Below are positions 53,740 through 61,766 of a stretch of DNA of 61,766 nucleotides, in pieces. How positions within the stretch are numbered: position 1 is the stretch's first letter; every line of letters starts with the position of its first letter. The stretch is from JACNLC01 sp964607375. GTDB lineage: Bacteria > Fidelibacterota > Marinisomatia > SCGC-AAA003-L08 > JACNLC01. Under the pieces are notes generated by a model that ran no database searches, was not told the DNA's origin, and was given only the letters and a program-made list of their open reading frames with translations. The position numbers were made by a program, and so were the translations under genes. Location: the NCBI GenBank assembly GCA_964607375.1, contig CAZSJY010000002.1:1-61766 (forward strand), read 5' to 3'.

Positions 53740-54605
53740 TGAAAGGAATTATTTTAGCAGGTGGAGCTGGTACTCGATTGTACCCATTGTCGCTTGTTGC
53801 TAGCAAACAGTTAATGCCGGTATATGACAAACCTATGATTTACTATCCACTCTCTACATTGATGTTGATGGGAATCAAAGAAGTTTTAATCATTTCGACT
53901 CCTGAAGATACTCCAAGATTTAAACAATTACTTGGCGACGGAGTGCGACTTGGAATGAATTTTCAATATGCAATCCAACCTGAACCCAAAGGGATTGCAC
54001 AAGCTTTCATTATCGGTGAAGAGTTTATTGGAGATGATTCAGTTACTTTGATTTTAGGTGATAATCTGTTTTATGGACACGGATATTTAGACAGACTAAA
54101 ATCGAAATTAAACAATTTTGATGGAGCAACTGTTTTTGGATATTGGGTAAATGATCCTGAAAGATATGGTGTAGTAGAATTCGATTCTGAAGGAAAAGTG
54201 ATAAGTATCGAAGAGAAGCCTAACTCGCCGAAGTCCAATTATGCTGTTCCAGGACTGTATATTTACGATAACAAAGTTGTTAGTGTTGCAAAGAGTATTT
54301 CTCCTTCTTCAAGAGGAGAGTTGGAAATTACAGATGTAAATTCCGAATATTTGAATAATGGTAAACTTAATGTTGAAATATTAGGTCGTGGAGTAGCGTG
54401 GTTAGATACTGGAACACATAAGAGTTTAATGGAAGCAGGAGCGTTTATCGAAACAATTGAAGCGCGTCAAGGACTGAAAATTGGCTGTATCGAAGAAATT
54501 GCTCTCTTCCAAAATTTTATTTCCAAAGACGAATTTATTGATTTACTTGAAAATACTCCTGAAAATACTTATAAAGATTATCTTAACAATTTGATGAAAC
54601 GATGA
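53739..54605 (+). CDS. rfbA: Glucose-1-phosphate thymidylyltransferase
   Basis: The 288-residue nucleotidyltransferase has GIILAGGAGTRLYPLS, ASKQLMPVYDKPMIYYPL, LILGDNLFYGHG and RGVAWLDTGTH. It makes dTDP-glucose, the substrate of RfbB. It overlaps rfbB by one base and rfbC by four. Confidence 0.97.
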   Translation: MKGIILAGGAGTRLYPLSLVASKQLMPVYDKPMIYYPLSTLMLMGIKEVLIISTPEDTPRFKQLLGDGVRLGMNFQYAIQPEPKGIAQAFIIGEEFIGDDSVTLILGDNLFYGHGYLDRLKSKLNNFDGATVFGYWVNDPERYGVVEFDSEGKVISIEEKPNSPKSNYAVPGLYIYDNKVVSVAKSISPSSRGELEITDVNSEYLNNGKLNVEILGRGVAWLDTGTHKSLMEAGAFIETIEARQGLKIGCIEEIALFQNFISKDEFIDLLENTPENTYKDYLNNLMKR

Positions 54606-55102
54606 AATTTACACCAACTTCAATTTCAGATGTGATTATCATCGAACCGGTTGTTCATAAAGATTCTAGGGGATATTTCATGGAAACCTATCGAAAAGAT
54701 AAATTTCTTGAAGGTGGGATTTCTACTAGATTTGTACAGAATAATCAAGCAATGTCAACTTATGGGGTTTTGAGGGGATTACATTATCAATTAAATTTTC
54801 CTCAGGGCAAACTTATAAGAGTTTTGAAGGGTAAGATTTTTGATGTAGCAGTTGATATTCGAAAAAGCTCTCCGAATTTTGGAAAATGGGTTGGTGAAAT
54901 TCTATCAGATGAAAACAAAAAACAACTGTATATTCCACCTGGTTTTGCACACGGATACTGTGTATTATCTGATCAAACAGAGATTACATATAATTGTTCA
55001 GAAGTATATCGTTCTGAATTTGATAGAGGTATTATTTGGAATGAACAAGAAATTGGGATTAATTGGCCAATTGAAAATCCGATATATCGGACAGAGATTT
55101 GA
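54602..55102 (+). CDS. rfbC: dTDP-4-dehydrorhamnose 3,5-epimerase
   Basis: The 166-residue cupin-fold protein has HKDSRGYFMETYRKD, FVQNNQAMSTYGVLRGLHYQ (catalytic His), KGKIFDVAVDIRKSSPNFGKW and IPPGFAHGYCVLS. It makes dTDP-4-keto-L-rhamnose. No rfbD reductase is seen before the window ends, so the last step to dTDP-rhamnose must be encoded elsewhere, or another dTDP-sugar is made. Confidence 0.95.
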   Translation: MKFTPTSISDVIIIEPVVHKDSRGYFMETYRKDKFLEGGISTRFVQNNQAMSTYGVLRGLHYQLNFPQGKLIRVLKGKIFDVAVDIRKSSPNFGKWVGEILSDENKKQLYIPPGFAHGYCVLSDQTEITYNCSEVYRSEFDRGIIWNEQEIGINWPIENPIYRTEI

Positions 55103-55151
55103 ATCTACCAAATTTGAGAGATGCTGAAGTATATAAGAAAAAAAGGAAAAA

Positions 55152-56480
55152 ATGATAAATACTATTGAAAAGAAATTTGAATCAAAAAGAGCGATAATAG
55201 GAATTATCGGCTTAGGATATGTTGGATTACCTTTTGCAACAACCTTCACCCAAAAAGGATTTAAAGTGATTGGTTATGATGTTAGTGTGGAAAAAGTTAA
55301 CTCTATAAATAGTGGTGAAAATTATATTGGTGATGTTAATGATGATGTGTTGAAAAATGCAGTGGATGAAGGATTGTTAACTGCTACAACAAAGAAAAAA
55401 GACCTAATCAAGACAGATGTAATTTTTATTTGCGTACCCACACCGATAACAAAAAACAGAGCTCCTAACACACAATATATGATTTCTGCAACAGAGACTG
55501 TCGTTGAGGCGATGAGAAAAGGAAAAATCATAATTTTGAGAAGCACAACATATCCTGGTACAACAGAAGAGTTAGTTTTACCTATTTTAGAGTCAGCAGG
55601 TTATGAGTTGGATAAAGATTTCTATTTAGCCTTTTCTCCTGAAAGAATTGATCCAGGTAATACTACTTGGACTTCTGATACAACTCCAATTGTAGTCGGT
55701 GGAGTATCAAAACAATCGGGTGATTTAGCAGAAATTGTTCTTAAACAAGCATTACCAAATGTTTACAAAGTTTCTAATGCAAAAGTAGCTGAGATGGAAA
55801 AACTTCTCGAAAATATTTTCAGAAGTGTCAATATTGCTCTGATAAATGAAATGGCTCAAATGTGTGACAGAATGGGTGATATTGATATTTGGGAGGTTGT
55901 TGACGCGGCTGCATCAAAACCATTTGGATTTATGCCTTTTAAACCTGGACCAGGAATTGGTGGACATTGTATTTTGGTGGATCCATATTATCTGTCTTGG
56001 CGTGCTAAAGGATTTGATTTCCATTCACAATTCATTGAATTGGCAGCAAAAACTAACGAAGACATGCCTCATTATGTACGTGATTTGATATTGAGGGCTT
56101 TGTCTGAAAATGGGAAAGCAGTAAAAGAAAGTAAAATATTGTTCTTAGGGGTGGCTTTCAAAAAAGGCGTAGATGATATCAGAAATTCTCCTGCAATTAG
56201 AGTAATGGAGTTATTATCAGAAATAGGAGAACCTGAAATAGAATATTCAGATCCATTCGTAGATAAAATTCAATTTAACGGCACACAATTAGTAAACAGA
56301 AGTATTGATTCAAATTCAATATCAGAATATGATTGTGTTGTGATCACTACAGATCACGATGAATTTGATAGAACAATGATTGCTAAGAATGCAAATGTTA
56401 TAGTTGATACAAGAAATACTCTAAGAAATTACAAAATTTTAGGAAGTTATTACATTTTAGGTGGAGGAAAAACAAATTGA
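55152..56480 (+). CDS. Nucleotide-sugar dehydrogenase (UDP-GlcNAc/UDP-ManNAc 6-dehydrogenase type, WbpA/WecC-like)
   Basis: The 442-residue enzyme has IGLGYVGLPFATTFTQKGF, STTYPGTTEE, the catalytic GPGIGGHCILVDPYYLSWRAKG and FKKGVDDIRNSPAI. The GGHCxxVDPYYL form separates WbpA/WecC-type enzymes from the UDP-glucose enzyme encoded at 51377 (GGSCFPKD). It likely makes a UDP-N-acetylhexosaminuronate for the surface glycan. AAAGGAAAA precedes the ATG. It overlaps the next gene by four bases. Confidence 0.9.
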   Translation: MINTIEKKFESKRAIIGIIGLGYVGLPFATTFTQKGFKVIGYDVSVEKVNSINSGENYIGDVNDDVLKNAVDEGLLTATTKKKDLIKTDVIFICVPTPITKNRAPNTQYMISATETVVEAMRKGKIIILRSTTYPGTTEELVLPILESAGYELDKDFYLAFSPERIDPGNTTWTSDTTPIVVGGVSKQSGDLAEIVLKQALPNVYKVSNAKVAEMEKLLENIFRSVNIALINEMAQMCDRMGDIDIWEVVDAAASKPFGFMPFKPGPGIGGHCILVDPYYLSWRAKGFDFHSQFIELAAKTNEDMPHYVRDLILRALSENGKAVKESKILFLGVAFKKGVDDIRNSPAIRVMELLSEIGEPEIEYSDPFVDKIQFNGTQLVNRSIDSNSISEYDCVVITTDHDEFDRTMIAKNANVIVDTRNTLRNYKILGSYYILGGGKTN

Positions 56481-58078
56481 AATCCAAATATTTATTACTG
56501 TTTCTAGTTCCTATGTTTGTTTATGGGCAATATCAAGGATTTAATGTAAAACCAGAAATATCTACTGAAACTCCTGTGTTATTATCACAAAATACATTTC
56601 CACGAGATACAAAAGATGATAATATTTATCTTGATAGAACAATTAATCCTGATACTTATATTGTAGGACCTGGTGATGAATTGTTGTTTAATATGGTTGC
56701 TTCTGATGGTGTAGTTACTAAAGCGTTAACCATCTCTCCAGTAGGGGAAGTACTGATTCCTGCGGTAGGCACAATTAATGTTGACAAGCTAACTTTGAAA
56801 AATGCCATCAAGAAAATCAAAACTACATGTTTAGAAAAATACAAAAGTGCATCAATATATTTGACTCTTACAAATATCCGTCGTTTTAAGGTGTTAGTCA
56901 TTGGTACTATTGAATCACCAGGATTCTATGTTGTTAATCCTTTATCGAGAGTTTCTGACATATTAGAAGAGATTGGAACAGATTCTGTAACAATATCAGC
57001 TGAGGATAGTCTAAAAATACCGATATCTAGAAGAAATATTATTTTACATAGAAAAACTGAAAAATACCTTATTGATCTTGTAAAATATAATATGCTTGGC
57101 TTAGAAGAGTTAAATCCAAATGTACTCGAAGGTGATGTAATAGAAATACAATTATTAAACGAAACAATAGGATTGTTTGGTGGTGTTGGAATTCCAGGAC
57201 AATATGAATATGTTGATGATGAAACTGTATACGATTTGATTCAATTAGCAGGTGGTTTTACTGTTGATGCTGACTCTAACAAAACAGAAATCACACGATT
57301 TGTTGACGATATACTCAAAGAAACTATTCTTATCAACAGTGTTTTGGATTCTAAGCAAATCATTACTAATCCTTCTGACCATATAATTATCAGAAAGAAA
57401 AAAGACTATAAACGACAAGATATTGTTACAATTGTCGGGGAAGTTAAATATCCAGGTGATTATAGTATTGAACCTGGAAAGATAACAATAAGAGAAATTT
57501 TGGATAAATGTGGTGGTTATGCCCTAAAAGCAGATATAAATAAGGTGATTGTTAATAATGAAGAAATTGCAAAGATATCTGATCCGGAACTCAACAGGAT
57601 ATTACTAATTTTAGATGAGAATAGAAGTGATGCTGAAAAAGCGTATATTAAAGCTAGATCAGGTATTACAAAAGGATTGATAAGTTCTTCAAGTTTAGAT
57701 TACACTCAATCGATTTTGGATTTTGTGATTAACGCTGGTGATGTTATTACAATTCCTCGAATCGTTGAATATATTGAAGTTTTGGGTGCAGTACTTCATC
57801 CTGGAAGATATCCCTACTACAATAACCTTTCCGTAGATGATTATATTACATTAGCTGGGGGTTTAACACAAAACTCTACTAGAGATAGATACATTATAAA
57901 GGTAAGTTCAGGCCAAAGGGTTCCAATTTCGAAAAATGTACAAATTGAAAACGGAGATATTATTTTTATTGCTGAAAAATTAGAATATAACAAATGGACA
58001 CGATTTAAAGAAATCACAAGTGTTGTAGGGCAAATTGCTACAATCTATTTAGTTATACAAAGCGCGATTGGGAAATAG
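56477..58078 (+). CDS. Polysaccharide export protein with SLBB domains (Wza-like)
   Basis: The 533-residue protein starts at TTG, overlapping the previous stop (TTGA), and has a signal peptide (YLLLFLVPMFVYGQ) without a lipobox Cys. It contains a polysaccharide biosynthesis/export domain (YIVGPGDELLFNMV, ISPVGEVLIPAVGTINVDKLT) and several SLBB repeats (GLFGGVGIPGQYEYVDDETVYDLIQLAGGF is split over turns; VTIVGEVKYPGDYSI; EVLGAVLHPGRYPY). It likely forms the outer-membrane or periplasmic export conduit with the Wzz protein encoded next. Confidence 0.9.
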   Translation: MKSKYLLLFLVPMFVYGQYQGFNVKPEISTETPVLLSQNTFPRDTKDDNIYLDRTINPDTYIVGPGDELLFNMVASDGVVTKALTISPVGEVLIPAVGTINVDKLTLKNAIKKIKTTCLEKYKSASIYLTLTNIRRFKVLVIGTIESPGFYVVNPLSRVSDILEEIGTDSVTISAEDSLKIPISRRNIILHRKTEKYLIDLVKYNMLGLEELNPNVLEGDVIEIQLLNETIGLFGGVGIPGQYEYVDDETVYDLIQLAGGFTVDADSNKTEITRFVDDILKETILINSVLDSKQIITNPSDHIIIRKKKDYKRQDIVTIVGEVKYPGDYSIEPGKITIREILDKCGGYALKADINKVIVNNEEIAKISDPELNRILLILDENRSDAEKAYIKARSGITKGLISSSSLDYTQSILDFVINAGDVITIPRIVEYIEVLGAVLHPGRYPYYNNLSVDDYITLAGGLTQNSTRDRYIIKVSSGQRVPISKNVQIENGDIIFIAEKLEYNKWTRFKEITSVVGQIATIYLVIQSAIGK

Positions 58079-58140
58079 CACTAGATAAGACATTAAGACT
58101 GGAATACGAAACCAAAATAACAAAAAAATATGGGATTATT

Positions 58141-59160
58141 ATGAGCGAAATTAAAAAAACTCAAACTAGTGAAATTGATTTATATGATATTTTTCAATTA
58201 CTTTGGAAAAAGAAAAAGTTTGTCATTTCTTTTTCAGCAATATTTACAATCCTTGCAATTATTTATAGTTTATTGGCTACACCATTCTATAGTTCGTATG
58301 TATCAATATATCCAATAGTTGAAGGAAATAATAATAGTTCTATTGGAGATCTACAAGGTATTGCATCTACATTTGGGATTAACATTGGAGGGCAGAACCA
58401 AACTTCGTTTAATATTCCTGATATTGTAAATAGTAGAGTTTTGAAAAAAGCTGTAATTCTAAACAAATGGAATTCTCAAAAATTTGATGATTCTGTAAAT
58501 TTGATTACTTACTGGGAAATTGATGATACAACAGGATTTAGTTTAAGAGGATTTCTTTCAGGTTTATTTACACCCTCAGAGAAAACTGATCCTCATCAAG
58601 CTTACTTAGAGTCAGCTATAGAAACTATTGGCGAATTGATTTCAGTTAAAGAAGAGGATTCCGGATTAATTGTTATATCCGTTTTATCAGAGGAACCTCA
58701 GTTATCTGCAGATATAGTGAACTTTATTGCTGAATATATTAAGAATTATGTCAGTGAAGAAATGTTTGCAAAATCAACGGAACATCGACAGTTTATTGAG
58801 AATCGTATGGTAAGCTCAAAAGGTGAGTTATCTGATTCAGAAGTAGCCTTGACTGAGTTTAGAAAGAAACATCCAATGGCTTTGGATACACCTGATTTAC
58901 AACTCGACAGAGGACGACTTATGAGAAATGTTGAAGTGAACCAACAGGTATACATAACTCTTCGACAGCAACATGAATTAGCAAAAATAGAAGAGTTAAA
59001 AGAAGCACCTGTGATCAATATTCTTGACAAAGGAGAAGCAGCTGTTGAGAAAACTAAACCGAGAAGAAGTTTTATTGTCTTTATATCTCTTCTCTGCTCT
59101 ATATTCATTTCAGTTGCAATTGTATTATTCAAAAACAAAATTGATTTGCTTACAAATTAA
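58141..59160 (+). CDS. Chain-length determinant protein (Wzz-like)
   Basis: The 339-residue protein has a cytoplasmic N-terminus (EIDLYDIFQLLWKKKKFVISF), two transmembrane helices (about 34-52 and 313-331) and a large helical periplasmic part. Before the second helix it has the family-like basic/Pro segment (EKTKPRRSFIVFISLL). No tyrosine-kinase domain follows, so it is the Wzz rather than Wzc form. It controls glycan length and pairs with the SLBB protein. Confidence 0.88.
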   Translation: MSEIKKTQTSEIDLYDIFQLLWKKKKFVISFSAIFTILAIIYSLLATPFYSSYVSIYPIVEGNNNSSIGDLQGIASTFGINIGGQNQTSFNIPDIVNSRVLKKAVILNKWNSQKFDDSVNLITYWEIDDTTGFSLRGFLSGLFTPSEKTDPHQAYLESAIETIGELISVKEEDSGLIVISVLSEEPQLSADIVNFIAEYIKNYVSEEMFAKSTEHRQFIENRMVSSKGELSDSEVALTEFRKKHPMALDTPDLQLDRGRLMRNVEVNQQVYITLRQQHELAKIEELKEAPVINILDKGEAAVEKTKPRRSFIVFISLLCSIFISVAIVLFKNKIDLLTN

Positions 59161-59197
59161 ATATTGCATAAAATTCCATATTTATTGATTCAATAGA

Positions 59198-60436
59198 ATG
59201 TTAGAACAATATTATTTTCTAATTCTTCCATTGTACATTTTGATTTGTTTATCATTTCCTGAATTGAATGTAATTTTATTCTTATTCATTGGTAGGCTTC
59301 ATTTTGAACCTAGGTTAGGTTTATTCGATTGTTTTAGTCTAAATCAAATTAATTTTGCAATACTATTATTTCACTTTTTTTGGGCAGTTAAATTTCACAA
59401 GGGTTTTAACCAAGTTAAATTTTCTGGAGTATCAGTTTATATTTTGTTGATTATTTGGTTATGCTACAGCTTCCTGTTTCATTCCAACAATATAGAATAC
59501 GCTTTTGATAAAATAATCTCGATAGTATTTATATCACTAACAAGTGCTATGTTTCTAGTTATTAGATTTCAATATTATGGCACGATTATTATTAGAAATT
59601 TCATTCTTTTTTTTGCATTGATTGGTACGGGAATGGCATTCATAGGTTTGTTTTCTTTAACCCAAGGGCTACCTGATCAACGACTTGCAGTATTGGGAGG
59701 GGGACCAAATGTATTTGCAAGGATAATTGGCTCAACTATTCTGATTGTATCTGTATTTTATAGAAACATTAAAGAAAAATTACCGAGGATAGTAATCATC
59801 TTATTATTTTTCGGATTATTTGTTGCTCAAATTAGCACATTATCAAAAGGACCATTATTAAGTTTAATTTTAGTATTTGGTTTACTTCTAATTGTATTTA
59901 ATCAAAAAAGATCATTTGTAAAAAACCTATCAGTTACAATTATTGTATTTGCTTTAGTAATTTCAATAATGATATTATTTAATTTATCCGAGAGATATTT
60001 TCTGAATCCTTTTGATGATGTCTCTTATGGAAGTTACGGTACACGCTTTCAACATTTTAGAGATTCAGTTGAGATATTTCACGCGAGTCCTTTAATAGGG
60101 ATTGGTTTGGGTGATTTTGTTGAAGTAAGTAGTAGGTTTACATACCCACACAACATATTTCTTGAGATATTATCTGAATTAGGACTTATCGGAATATTGT
60201 TATTTTGTAGTGGATTATTTTTCTTTGCTAGATCAATTAGAACTTTCCTAAAGTACGGAATAACTGGTTCTAACAATATGATTAACTATAATAAAATACT
60301 AATTTCATTGTCTCTTTTTATGTTTTTGAATCAGTTAGTAAGTGGAGATTTGATGGATGCTAGATTTATGTTTGTTTTCATCATTTTAAGTACTATTTTA
60401 GGAAAAGAACTAAATAATAGAATCGTTAATGAATAA
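59198..60436 (+). CDS. O-antigen polymerase/ligase-like membrane protein (Wzy/WaaL family)
   Basis: The 412-residue protein has about ten to twelve hydrophobic helices and the Wzy_C-type block GTRFQHFRDSVEIFHASPLIGIGLGDF followed by FTYPHNIFLEILSELGLIGILLF, a pattern shared by O-antigen ligases and some polymerases. Between a Wzz-like and a Wzx-like gene it is most likely the polymerase. It overlaps the next gene by eight bases. Confidence 0.88.
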   Translation: MLEQYYFLILPLYILICLSFPELNVILFLFIGRLHFEPRLGLFDCFSLNQINFAILLFHFFWAVKFHKGFNQVKFSGVSVYILLIIWLCYSFLFHSNNIEYAFDKIISIVFISLTSAMFLVIRFQYYGTIIIRNFILFFALIGTGMAFIGLFSLTQGLPDQRLAVLGGGPNVFARIIGSTILIVSVFYRNIKEKLPRIVIILLFFGLFVAQISTLSKGPLLSLILVFGLLLIVFNQKRSFVKNLSVTIIVFALVISIMILFNLSERYFLNPFDDVSYGSYGTRFQHFRDSVEIFHASPLIGIGLGDFVEVSSRFTYPHNIFLEILSELGLIGILLFCSGLFFFARSIRTFLKYGITGSNNMINYNKILISLSLFMFLNQLVSGDLMDARFMFVFIILSTILGKELNNRIVNE

Positions 60437-61649
60437 AGTTGTAAGCAATATTAATTATGTTTTTGGAAGTCGGGTAACTGTGATACTTGCTCGATTATTC
60501 ACGATTTATATTTTATCAAATTCACTTGGGATATCTAACTATGGAATCTATTCGTTTCTGATTTCCATTCTACTAATTACAGCTCTTATTGGTAATTTAG
60601 GCGTTGGGTATTCTAATATTTACCATCTTGCCAAAGAAGAGATAGAGTTATCAAAAATAATCGGTAGCTCAATATTAATATCAGGTGTTTTAGGGTTATT
60701 TATTGGAATCATTATTCAGTTTATACCTTCATTATTTAATACAATGTTTCAAGATGTATCCAACATATTGATGATAATAGTAGGATTTACAATACCAATT
60801 TTAATTTTGCATCGTTTTCTAACAGATATAGTTAATGGACTAGAGAATTTTCGGTTATACTATTTATCTTTTTCCTTTGGATGGGTTATAAATAGTATAT
60901 TAATTGGGATATTGTATACTTTTCAAAAATTAACAATCACAACTGCTGTGATTTCATTATCCTTGTCAAAATTATTTATTCTAATTTTTGTTTTAGTTCA
61001 TCTTTTAAACAAAAACAAGTGGAAAATTCGAATTTCTATTTCTGACTTGTTGAGTCAAATAAGATATGGTATTCCACTGTACATTAGAGATTTTTTTAAT
61101 CAAATAAACTTCCGCTTCGTTTATTTATTAATTAAACACTATTATAGTTCATCAGCATTGGGTGCTTTCGCTTTAGCAGTACAATCTGCTGAAGTATTGC
61201 TTTATATTCCTCGTTCGGGATTTACATTATTATTTCCTAAATTTTCTGGTTACAAAGGAGACAAAAGGGAATTATTCAGTAATATTATACCAAAGTTCTT
61301 GATAGTGTTTTTGGTTGTTGTGATTATTAGTTACTTTGTTTATCCTATCGTAATTAGCAAGTTTTTTGATAACAGTTATTTAGGGGCAGTACCCCTTTTT
61401 AGAATTCTCTTATTTGGTGTGTTGTGTTTGGGAATATTGAATATTGTAGAATCGTATATTCTCGGGAATCAATTACAAAGATTAACGATGATATCTTCTG
61501 TAATAAGTGCTGTTTTATTAGTCATCCTTTCGTTCGTATTTATACCAATATATGGTGATTTCAGTGCTGCGATAATTTCATCCTCAGTTTACTTATTTTA
61601 CTTGTTGTTGATACTAATAATGCTAAAAAATGTAGAGTATAATAAATAA
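60429..61649 (+). CDS. Polysaccharide flippase (Wzx-like, MATE/MOP superfamily)
   Basis: The 406-residue protein has about twelve hydrophobic helices, an N-terminus typical of the group (INYVFGSRVTVILARLFTIYILSNSLGISNYGIYSFL) and SALGAFALAVQSAEVLLYIPRSG in the middle. It likely flips undecaprenyl-linked repeat units to the periplasm. It sits after the polymerase and before a glycosyltransferase. Confidence 0.9.
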   Translation: MNKVVSNINYVFGSRVTVILARLFTIYILSNSLGISNYGIYSFLISILLITALIGNLGVGYSNIYHLAKEEIELSKIIGSSILISGVLGLFIGIIIQFIPSLFNTMFQDVSNILMIIVGFTIPILILHRFLTDIVNGLENFRLYYLSFSFGWVINSILIGILYTFQKLTITTAVISLSLSKLFILIFVLVHLLNKNKWKIRISISDLLSQIRYGIPLYIRDFFNQINFRFVYLLIKHYYSSSALGAFALAVQSAEVLLYIPRSGFTLLFPKFSGYKGDKRELFSNIIPKFLIVFLVVVIISYFVYPIVISKFFDNSYLGAVPLFRILLFGVLCLGILNIVESYILGNQLQRLTMISSVISAVLLVILSFVFIPIYGDFSAAIISSSVYLFYLLLILIMLKNVEYNK

Positions 61650-61653
61650 AATT

Positions 61654-61766
61654 ATGAAAATACTCTACCTCCATCAATATTTTAATACTCCAAACGAACC
61701 AGGTGGCACTCGTTCTTATTATTTGTCAAAAGCTCTAGTAGAAAGTGGTCACAAAGTAGTTATGAT
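61654..61766 (+). CDS. Glycosyltransferase (GT4-like), start only
   Basis: The ATG at 61654 opens a frame to the window end: MKILYLHQYFNTPNEP, then GGTRSYYLSKALVESGHKV. This is the usual N-terminus of WbuB-like family-4 glycosyltransferases with the donor-loop GG. The 3' part is outside the window. It begins four bases after the flippase stop. Confidence 0.8.
   Translation, partial: MKILYLHQYFNTPNEPGGTRSYYLSKALVESGHKVVM

Overview
This window is AT-rich, gene-dense chromosomal DNA from a Gram-negative bacterium of the Fibrobacteres-Chlorobi-Bacteroidetes (FCB) superphylum. The best guess is a Marinimicrobia (SAR406)-like lineage or a close relative. The reasons are three secreted proteins ending in the PNPFNP-type C-terminal sorting domain of type IX secretion, a GWxTD-domain lipoprotein, a eukaryotic-type (GSII) glutamine synthetase, and general gene content. 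This assignment is inference. No insertion sequence, prophage or CRISPR array was seen.

Layout. 1-5250: three proteins with sorting domains, one of them (2664-4475) a secreted thioredoxin-like selenoprotein read through an in-frame TGA. 5319-11145: tadA, a small membrane protein, tRNA-Ser, an M23 peptidase, miaB, a LapA/LapB-like pair and a SPOR protein, followed directly by a selenocysteine tRNA (11157-11248). 11498-13021: Lrp regulator and glutamine synthetase II. 13270-15458 (minus strand): arsC, Na/Pi transporter and PhoU-like protein. 15547-20413: DUF523 protein, a DASS transporter that appears to start with ATT, then ArsR, DUF6132, DUF302, a second candidate selenoprotein of 50 residues, an FmdB zinc ribbon, a lipoprotein and a PepSY protein. 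20453-32212: long same-strand train of envelope proteins, proteases, gpmI, a beta-propeller protein, a GWxTD lipoprotein, an Fe-S PD-(D/E)XK nuclease, a transglutaminase-like protein and a GNAT enzyme.

32264-34808 is a cysteine operon (DUF4395, cysE, cysK). It is preceded by a textbook-looking transcription attenuator: a 24-residue leader peptide with four consecutive Cys codons, an antiterminator segment over the leader stop codon, and an intrinsic terminator. 35016-39766: a short gene with a possible -1 frameshift, an orphan oppF, mtaB, purN and purH. 39775-45044: the rod-shape operon mreBCD-mrdA-rodA. 45147-51375: cmk, rpsA (with a histone-like Lys-rich extension), tsaD and a VWA-like membrane protein. 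51377 to the end: surface-polysaccharide cluster (ugd, rfbBAC, a second nucleotide-sugar dehydrogenase, Wza-like, Wzz-like, Wzy-like and Wzx-like proteins, and the start of a glycosyltransferase).

Two themes stand out. One is selenium and thiol redox chemistry: a tRNA-Sec with two candidate selenoproteins within about 17 kb. The other is translation-coupled control of cysteine synthesis. All calls are from reading the sequence; no database search or folding program was run.
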